The notes under the pieces were generated by a model that ran no database searches, was not told the origin of the DNA, and saw only the letters and a program-made list of their open reading frames with translations. The position numbers and the translations under genes are program-made. Positions 6,935 through 11,325 of a stretch of 11,325 nucleotides of DNA are shown here, piece after piece (position 1 is the first letter of the stretch; each line of letters starts with the position of its first letter). Where the stretch lies: contig JAFTNE010000226.1 of the NCBI GenBank assembly GCA_017452035.1, forward strand, positions 1 to 11,325. The letters run 5' to 3'. This DNA is from Clostridia bacterium (GTDB lineage: Bacteria; Bacillota; Clostridia; Christensenellales; CAG-314).

Positions 6935-7630
6935 TCACGCACAAAAGATGTGACGACCAATTGTCACAAGCTGTGGACGTGACCAAATCCACGCGCTGGT
7001 TGCAGTTTTGGGGTTAAAGTAGTACAGTGCGCCACCAGATGGGTCCCAGCCGTTCAACGCGTCTTGCGCTGCGCGAGTACACTCGTCATTAGTACCCAGG
7101 TTGATTTGTCCGTCAGCAACACAGGTAAATGCTCCCCTTTGGTAAATTACGCCGGAAATAGTATTGGGAAACTGACTATTTTTTACCCTATTTAGCACCA
7201 CAGCTGCCACGGCAACCTTGCCTGTGTAGCTTTCGCCACGCGCCTCGCCGTACACACAGCAAGAAAGTAGGTACAAGTCGGAGTTGGAAATGTTACCTGC
7301 GCTGGTAGAGCCACTTGTAGTTCCTGAAAGGGAAATACCCAGTGCTTTTGCTGTTGCTTTGCCCACGATACCATCAGCCGTAAGACCATTTTTGCGCTGA
7401 AAGTACTGCACGGCAGACTTTGTTTGACTGCCAAAAATACCATCTACACTACCTTTGTAGTAGCCCCAACGTTTGAGCTTGGTTTGGATTGTTCGTACAG
7501 TTTGACCACGCGAACCCACCTTTATTACTGCGGCATCAGCCTTTGGCAATGCTACTGCAAAAGCCACAGTCACTATGGTTACAAAGGCCAAAACAAAGGC
7601 AGTAAGTTTTACTTTTTTTGTTGTTGACAC
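6935..7630 (-). CDS. sleB: Spore cortex-lytic enzyme SleB
   Basis: A 231-residue secreted lytic transglycosylase that breaks spore cortex peptidoglycan (at muramic-lactam-containing strands) during germination. Residues 1-33 are a signal peptide (basic MSTTKKVK, hydrophobic core, then ADA). Residues 36-98 form a peptidoglycan-binding domain (VGSRGQTVRTIQTKLKRWGY, VDGIFG, GLTADGIVG). A short Ser/Gly/Thr linker leads to the SleB catalytic domain from about 116, with YGEARGE at 127-133; E129 is the expected catalytic glutamate. ALNGWDPSGGALYYFNP and the C-terminal IGRHIFCA complete the domain. The GTG at 7630 is chosen because AAGGAGG lies 8 bases before it. An ATG at 7651 would place the ribosome binding site inside the gene and spoil the signal peptide. 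First gene of the sleB-ypeB operon. Confidence 0.96.
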   Translation of the reverse strand: MSTTKKVKLTAFVLAFVTIVTVAFAVALPKADAAVIKVGSRGQTVRTIQTKLKRWGYYKGSVDGIFGSQTKSAVQYFQRKNGLTADGIVGKATAKALGISLSGTTSGSTSAGNISNSDLYLLSCCVYGEARGESYTGKVAVAAVVLNRVKNSQFPNTISGVIYQRGAFTCVADGQINLGTNDECTRAAQDALNGWDPSGGALYYFNPKTATSAWIWSRPQLVTIGRHIFCA

Positions 7631-7658
7631 AAAAATATCCTCCTTGAACATTTTACAT

Positions 7659-7687
7659 TAGTATGCCTTTGTTGCAACAAAGTATGC
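7659..7687 (-). promoter_or_regulatory. Sigma-G promoter of sleB-ypeB with a 16-bp palindrome in the spacer
   Basis: On the minus strand GCATA (7683-7687) and CATACTA (7659-7665) are 17 bases apart, matching the forespore sigma-G pattern gHATR-N17/18-CATWMTA at every position. Transcription would start near 7651, about 20 nt before the GTG. The spacer carries the perfect palindrome CTTTGTTGCAACAAAG (7667-7682), which fills nearly the whole gap between -35 and -10. Confidence 0.85.
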
Positions 7688-8017
7688 AAAAAGCACCACA
7701 CACAGGGGTATTTTTGCGCAATATTGGGCAGAAATATCTTGTGCATAATGCTTGTTTAGTTTAATATATCAAGTTTTTAGTTAAGTAACGCAGTGAATAT
7801 TTTTTTAACGTAAGATGGGCAAAACATCTTACAATATGCTCGCGAAACATACTACTTGTTTGTTGCATTATTGTTTGCAGATGTACTGTTAAATAGTCGT
7901 TTTACCCCTGTTGTTTTGTGTCCTTAGTTGCCTTAACATCACTGTTGTTTTACAACATCCCTTTGGGTTTGCAGTGTTTTTAGTTGTTGTTAGACATCAC
8001 TGGCAATTTCGGGTACT
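7688..8017. other. Non-coding gap between spoIIR and sleB with a hairpin and an imperfect direct repeat
   Basis: No credible gene was found in this 330-base stretch. It contains GTAAGATG/CATCTTAC (7810-7817 with 7825-7832, loop GGCAAAA), a hairpin that lacks a T run on either strand. It also contains an imperfect direct repeat, TTAGTTG...ACATCACTG, at 7924-7944 and 7980-8002. No convincing intrinsic terminator for spoIIR is visible, so read-through into sleB is possible. Confidence 0.5.
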
Positions 8018-8551
8018 TCATTGGTTATGTTGCGACATCCACTGGTTGATGATTTCCATCAATTTGCTCCTAAAAACAATGGTATTTGTGCCGTTATTTT
8101 CGCCACCAACAAAACACAGTGGTGGGTACACAACGCACCACCAATTGTTGCCCTGTCCACTGCCTAACTCAATGATAAGCGCGTCATACACACCCTGTGG
8201 TAGAGTTACTCCATTGTAGGTGCGATCGGGAAAACTTTCTTGGCAAAGTTTTACGGTTGCTTGGTAGCTAAAACCGTTATCTTGCAAAGTTTGGTTGCAC
8301 ACCTGTTGGATGTTTTTTAGCTGGTCCTTGACAATTTGCATGGCTTTTTGCTTGGTCGTGGCATTGGATAGATGTGGCGCAAGGTAGTTGACCACTGCAT
8401 TTTTTACAGCGTACTTTACCTGTTGATGGGCATCATCATTGTTATCAGCACGAATATGTACGCGCAAAAACTGCTCGTTTGACGTTGCTGGCGCGCAAAA
8501 TACCACTACTAAAAATGCCACGATAATTACCACTACTGCAAAAGCCTTCAT
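8018..8551 (-). CDS. spoIIR: Stage II sporulation protein R (SpoIIR)
   Basis: A 177-residue forespore signalling protein. After secretion from the forespore into the intermembrane space it triggers the SpoIIGA protease to activate pro-sigma-E in the mother cell. Residues 1-20 are a hydrophobic signal or anchor (MKAFAVVVIIVAFLVVVFCA). The mature part opens with LRVHIRADNNDDAHQQVKYA (29-48), matching the family's 'LR..ANSDS..DQ..K' start, though the Asn-Ser pair is replaced by Asp-Asn. The diagnostic segments TLPQGVYDAL (116-125) and NNWWCVVYPPLCF (135-147) are unmistakable. The ATG at 8551 is chosen over an upstream in-frame ATG at 8629 because GAGGT lies 4 bases before it and the signal peptide then begins the protein. 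No clean sigma-F promoter could be placed upstream. Confidence 0.94.
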   Translation of the reverse strand: MKAFAVVVIIVAFLVVVFCAPATSNEQFLRVHIRADNNDDAHQQVKYAVKNAVVNYLAPHLSNATTKQKAMQIVKDQLKNIQQVCNQTLQDNGFSYQATVKLCQESFPDRTYNGVTLPQGVYDALIIELGSGQGNNWWCVVYPPLCFVGGENNGTNTIVFRSKLMEIINQWMSQHNQ

Positions 8552-8827
8552 AACTACCTCACTTTGGTCAACTTTTTGTTGACGCGTTTGTTGTACTTTG
8601 GTTGTTGACACATTTGTTCCGTTGCACAAACATCAACGGCAAAATGTTTGTCGATTTTGCACAGAGTTTGTTGTTTTGCATAAGTTTCTTTGCAAAAACA
8701 CCACAAACATGCTTTACAAATTTTCAATCAATAACATTAATGTTGCAAATATAGCGCAAACTTTATCGTAAACGCATCAATTTTACAAAATATGCAAATT
8801 TCTCAATCACAAAATTTCCATTTTGGT
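8552..8827. other. Divergent intergenic region upstream of spoIIR; no feature resolved
   Basis: AT-rich DNA between the spoIIR start and the ATPase promoter, with repeated short words such as ACAACAAA and TTTGTTG. It must hold the spoIIR promoter on the minus strand. I searched by eye for the sigma-F pattern GywTA-N15-GGnrAnAnTw and found only partial matches. No open frame here looks like a gene. Confidence 0.4.
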
Positions 8828-8856
8828 TTGACAACGTATTGGAAATAATATATAAT
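8828..8856 (+). promoter_or_regulatory. Perfect-consensus sigma-A promoter of the P-type ATPase
   Basis: TTGACA (8828-8833) and TATAAT (8851-8856) with exactly 17 bases between them: both hexamers and the spacing are ideal. Transcription would start near 8863, right at the beginning of the riboswitch. A promoter this strong upstream of a conditional terminator is a usual arrangement for riboswitch-controlled genes. Confidence 0.9.
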
Positions 8857-8862
8857 ACTTAC

Positions 8863-9005
8863 CGACAATTGAAAATACTCTACACCAAAGGGGAGTAGCA
8901 GAAGCTTTGTGCTTAGTTGCGGTCGTCATCACAACGCAAGTTCGGTCGTAACAATCAATTTTGATTTTGCAAGACCTTGTGCGACAACTCGCATAGGGTT
9001 TTTTT
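8863..9005 (+). ncRNA. yybP-ykoY (Mn2+-sensing) riboswitch with transcription terminator
   Basis: The leader carries the conserved AAAGGGGAGTAGC (8887-8899), then a hairpin (AAGC 8902-8905 with GCTT 8911-8914), GTCGTCATCAC (8922-8932), an AATCA/TGATT hairpin (8953-8966) and the second conserved segment ACCTTGTGC (8974-8982; family form ACCTTTGC). These two blocks are the metal-binding loops of the yybP-ykoY family. ACCTTGTGCG (8974-8983) can instead pair with CGCATAGGGT (8990-8999), two G-T pairs included, followed by seven Ts: an intrinsic terminator. When Mn2+ docks the two loops the terminator arm is used up and transcription continues, so high Mn2+ should turn the gene on. Known members often precede cation-efflux P-type ATPases, which fits. 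Confidence 0.85.
8974..9005 (+). terminator. Riboswitch expression-platform terminator
   Basis: A 10-bp stem (8974-8983 with 8990-8999, loop ACAACT) followed by TTTTTTT (8999-9005). Its 5' arm is the conserved ACCUU segment of the aptamer, so folding of the terminator and metal binding exclude each other. Confidence 0.8.
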
Positions 9006-9034
9006 AATTGCAACAATAAAACTGGAGGTACACT

Positions 9035-11325
9035 ATGTACAAAAAAAGTAGCGCTGAGGTTGTAGAATTACTACAATCCAACGTTAAGGATGGCTTGACT
9101 GCCGATCAAGTTACAGCCAGTCGTGAAAAACACGGCCTTAACGAACTGCAAGAAAACAAAAAAGAGCCTTGGATTGTCAAGTTCTTGAAACAATTTGCAG
9201 ATGTTTTGATCATCATTTTGTTGATTGCTGCAGTAGTTTCGTTGATTGTTGACCCACACGAATGGGTCGAGAGCTTGGTTATCTTTGTCGTTGTTATGCT
9301 CAACGCCATTTTGGGTGTTGTTCAAGAAAGCAAGGCGGAAAAATCGTTAGAAGCGTTGAAAAAGATGTCTTCGCCTAACTGCAAGGTTATCCGTAATGGA
9401 CAAGTAGACCAAATCCCTAGCAGTGAACTTGTTGTTGGCGACATCATCTTGGTAGAGGCAGGCGACTTTATCCCAGCAGATGCCCGTTTGATTGATGCAG
9501 TTAACTTGCAAGTTGACGAATCAGCTTTGACAGGCGAAAGTTTGCCAGTAAACAAGTTTGTTGACACCATCACAGATGACGTTACAGCGCTTGGTGACCG
9601 TAAAAACATGCTGTTTAGCTCCACATTTATCACTGCAGGTCGCGCAAAGGCCGTTGTTACAGCAGTTGGTATGGAAACGGAAATCGGCAAAATTGCTGGT
9701 ATGCTTAACTCTCAAAAGAAGACAACCACACCACTTCAAGACAAACTTGCGCAAGTTGGTAAAGCAATTGGTATCATCTCCATCTTTATCTGCGTTGGCG
9801 TGTTCCTTTTGGACTGGTTGTTGGTAGAAGGTGGTAGCACCGAATCTATCGTAGACTGCTTTAAGTTGGCAGTATCGTTGGCTGTTGCAGCCGTACCCGA
9901 AGGCTTGGCAACTGTTGTTACAATCGTTTTGTCCATCGGCGTTCAAAAGATGGTAAAGGAAAACGCAATTGTTAAAAAATTGCCCGCAGTTGAAACTCTT
10001 GGTTCTACAAGTATTGTTTGCTCCGACAAAACTGGTACTTTGACACAAAACAAAATGACCGTTTTGGAAGTTTACGACAATGGTAAACTTAGCCTTTTGA
10101 GTGACCTTGACGAAAGCAACCACGAACTTATCTCTCACTTTGCTCTTTGCTGTGATGCTAAAATTGAAGTTATTGACGGCGTTGAAAAGCGTATTGGTGA
10201 CCCAACTGAAACAGCTTTGATTGAACTCAACAACAAGTACGGCGTTGATATTTCCGGCATTGAACGTGTTGGCGAAATTCCATTTGATAGCGATCGTAAA
10301 CTTATGACAGTTGTTGTAAAGCTCAACGGTAAGTACGTTTCCATCACAAAGGGCGCACCAGACATCATGCTCAAACGCGTTATTAACACCGAAGTGTTGC
10401 CTGGCGTTGAAGAAGGTATCATATCCATGTCTACACGCGCATTGCGTTGCTTGGCACTTGGTATCAAAGTGTTTGACGAGATGCCCGAAGTTAACGACAG
10501 CCTTGAGCACGACATGGAACTTATCGGCCTTGTTGGTATGATTGACCCACCACGTCCAGAAGTTATCGATGCTATTCGCGTTGCACGTAAAGCTGGCGTT
10601 CGCACCATTATGATTACTGGTGACAACATCATCACTGCAAGCGCAATTGCAAAACAACTTGGTATCCTTGACGAAGGTCAACGCGCTGTTTCCAGTGAAG
10701 AATTGGACGCTATGAGTGATGAAGAACTTATGGAACACATTGCAGAGTTCTCCGTTTATGCACGTGTTGCTCCAAAGGACAAGGTTCGTATTGTTAACGC
10801 TTGGCAAGCGCATGGCAAAGTTGTTGCTATGACAGGTGACGGCGTAAACGACTCGCCAGCTCTCAAAAAGGCTGATATCGGTTGCGCAATGGGTATTACT
10901 GGTACAGACGTATCCAAAGAAGCTGCCGACATGATTTTGACAGACGACAACTTCTCCACCATTATTAAGGCTGTAAAACAAGGCCGTGGTATCTACGACA
11001 ACATCCGTAAGTGCGTTAAATACCTTCTTTCCAGTAACATTGGTGAAGTTTTGACAATTTTGCTTGCAACACTCATCACAGGTTTTGCAACAAGAACAGG
11101 TAACCACGCTTGGGAACTTGGTATCCCTCTTGCAAGTATTCACCTATTGTGGATCAACCTTGTTACCGACTCACTTCCAGCATTTGGTTTGGGTATGGAA
11201 GCTCCTGATGACGAAATCATGCTACAAAAACCACGTCCAAAGACAGAAGGTTTCTTCGCTAACAACTTGGCATTGCACATTGTTTTGGAAGGTATTTGTA
11301 TCGGTTTGTTGACATTGGCAAGTTA
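9035..11325 (+). CDS. P-type cation-transporting ATPase, type IIA (SERCA/PMCA-like, Ca2+ or Mn2+ export), C-terminus outside window
   Basis: The open frame runs from the ATG at 9035 (TGGAGG 6 bases upstream) to the right edge, about 763 of an expected 850-900 residues. In order: N-terminal cation-ATPase domain (1-50), M1-M2 (about 54-96), actuator motif TGES (166-169), M3 and M4 with VPEGL (287-291), phosphorylation site DKTGT with D331, nucleotide-binding KGA (439-441), TGD (528-530), GDGVND (601-606), M5 (SSNIGEV), M6 (NLVTDSLPA) and the start of M7. The ion-site residues of SERCA E309, N768, E771, N796, T799 and D800 are present as E289, N668, E671, N708, T711 and D712, so the protein belongs with Ca2+-type pumps. 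The Mn2+ riboswitch in front suggests it exports Mn2+, or Ca2+ in response to Mn2+, as in the YoaB/MgtA(CaxP) group of lactic streptococci. Confidence 0.93.
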   Translation, partial: MYKKSSAEVVELLQSNVKDGLTADQVTASREKHGLNELQENKKEPWIVKFLKQFADVLIIILLIAAVVSLIVDPHEWVESLVIFVVVMLNAILGVVQESKAEKSLEALKKMSSPNCKVIRNGQVDQIPSSELVVGDIILVEAGDFIPADARLIDAVNLQVDESALTGESLPVNKFVDTITDDVTALGDRKNMLFSSTFITAGRAKAVVTAVGMETEIGKIAGMLNSQKKTTTPLQDKLAQVGKAIGIISIFICVGVFLLDWLLVEGGSTESIVDCFKLAVSLAVAAVPEGLATVVTIVLSIGVQKMVKENAIVKKLPAVETLGSTSIVCSDKTGTLTQNKMTVLEVYDNGKLSLLSDLDESNHELISHFALCCDAKIEVIDGVEKRIGDPTETALIELNNKYGVDISGIERVGEIPFDSDRKLMTVVVKLNGKYVSITKGAPDIMLKRVINTEVLPGVEEGIISMSTRALRCLALGIKVFDEMPEVNDSLEHDMELIGLVGMIDPPRPEVIDAIRVARKAGVRTIMITGDNIITASAIAKQLGILDEGQRAVSSEELDAMSDEELMEHIAEFSVYARVAPKDKVRIVNAWQAHGKVVAMTGDGVNDSPALKKADIGCAMGITGTDVSKEAADMILTDDNFSTIIKAVKQGRGIYDNIRKCVKYLLSSNIGEVLTILLATLITGFATRTGNHAWELGIPLASIHLLWINLVTDSLPAFGLGMEAPDDEIMLQKPRPKTEGFFANNLALHIVLEGICIGLLTLAS

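Noticed and set aside
7631..7651. ATG at 7651 as start of SleB
   Set aside because: The ribosome binding site AAGGAGG would be inside the gene, the start would coincide with the predicted transcription start, and the extra acidic residues would disrupt the signal peptide. The GTG at 7630 fits all three.
7810..7832. Hairpin GTAAGATG/CATCTTAC as the spoIIR terminator
   Set aside because: No T run follows on the minus strand (the sequence continues GTTAAAAAAA), nor on the plus strand.
7911..8219. A 102-codon plus-strand frame in the spoIIR 3' region
   Set aside because: It overlaps spoIIR antisense, has no ribosome binding site and its translation shows no domain.
8552..8629. Longer SpoIIR starting at 8629
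   Set aside because: It would add 26 polar residues before the hydrophobic signal and has no good ribosome binding site, whereas the ATG at 8551 does.
8552..8760. Sigma-F promoter of spoIIR
   Set aside because: Partial matches exist (for example GTTTA or GTTGA as -35), but none has a suitable -10 at 15-16 bases, so no position is claimed.
9521..11143. A 540-codon open frame on the minus strand, antisense to the P-type ATPase
   Set aside because: The plus strand encodes every P-type ATPase motif in order. The antisense product is low-complexity Cys/Asn/Phe-rich with no family features.

Overview
The window comes from an endospore-forming, low-to-moderate GC Firmicute, most likely a member of the Clostridia. 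The sequence shows AT-rich intergenic DNA, strong AAGGAGG-type ribosome binding sites and near-consensus sigma-A promoters. It also carries three sporulation or germination genes (spoIIR, sleB, ypeB). The species cannot be named from the sequence alone.

Layout, left to right. (1) 1-644, minus: the N-terminal part of a membrane-anchored GH5-type glycoside hydrolase, with its own extended -10 promoter, running off the left edge. (2) 803-2587, minus: oligoendopeptidase F (pepF), expressed from two tandem promoters and closed by an intrinsic terminator that separates it from the GH5 gene. (3) 2588-3066: a divergent intergenic region with a strong plus-strand promoter, an AT-rich upstream tract and a leader of about 215 nt that holds a terminator-like hairpin and a perfect inverted repeat. 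(4) 3067-5313, plus: a 748-residue alpha/beta hydrolase fused to a multi-pass membrane domain, followed by a strong terminator. (5) 5409-5580: four diverged copies of a short palindromic intergenic repeat. (6) 5589-7630, minus: the sleB-ypeB spore-cortex-lysis operon behind a textbook sigma-G promoter. (7) 8018-8551, minus: spoIIR. (8) 8828-11325, plus: a perfect-consensus promoter, a yybP-ykoY (Mn2+-sensing) riboswitch ending in a terminator, and a P-type (SERCA-like, type IIA) cation ATPase that runs off the right edge.

How the parts work together. SpoIIR is the forespore signal that triggers sigma-E activation in the mother cell. SleB and YpeB are made later in the forespore and degrade cortex peptidoglycan at germination, so the minus-strand block 5589-8551 groups an early and a late forespore function. 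The ATPase and its leader form a self-contained metal-homeostasis unit: the conserved ACCUU segment of the riboswitch also forms the 5' arm of the terminator, so metal binding should turn expression on. The hydrolase/membrane protein is the least understood gene, and its promoter and leader suggest substantial, regulated expression. No tRNA, rRNA, CRISPR array, insertion sequence or prophage gene was seen.
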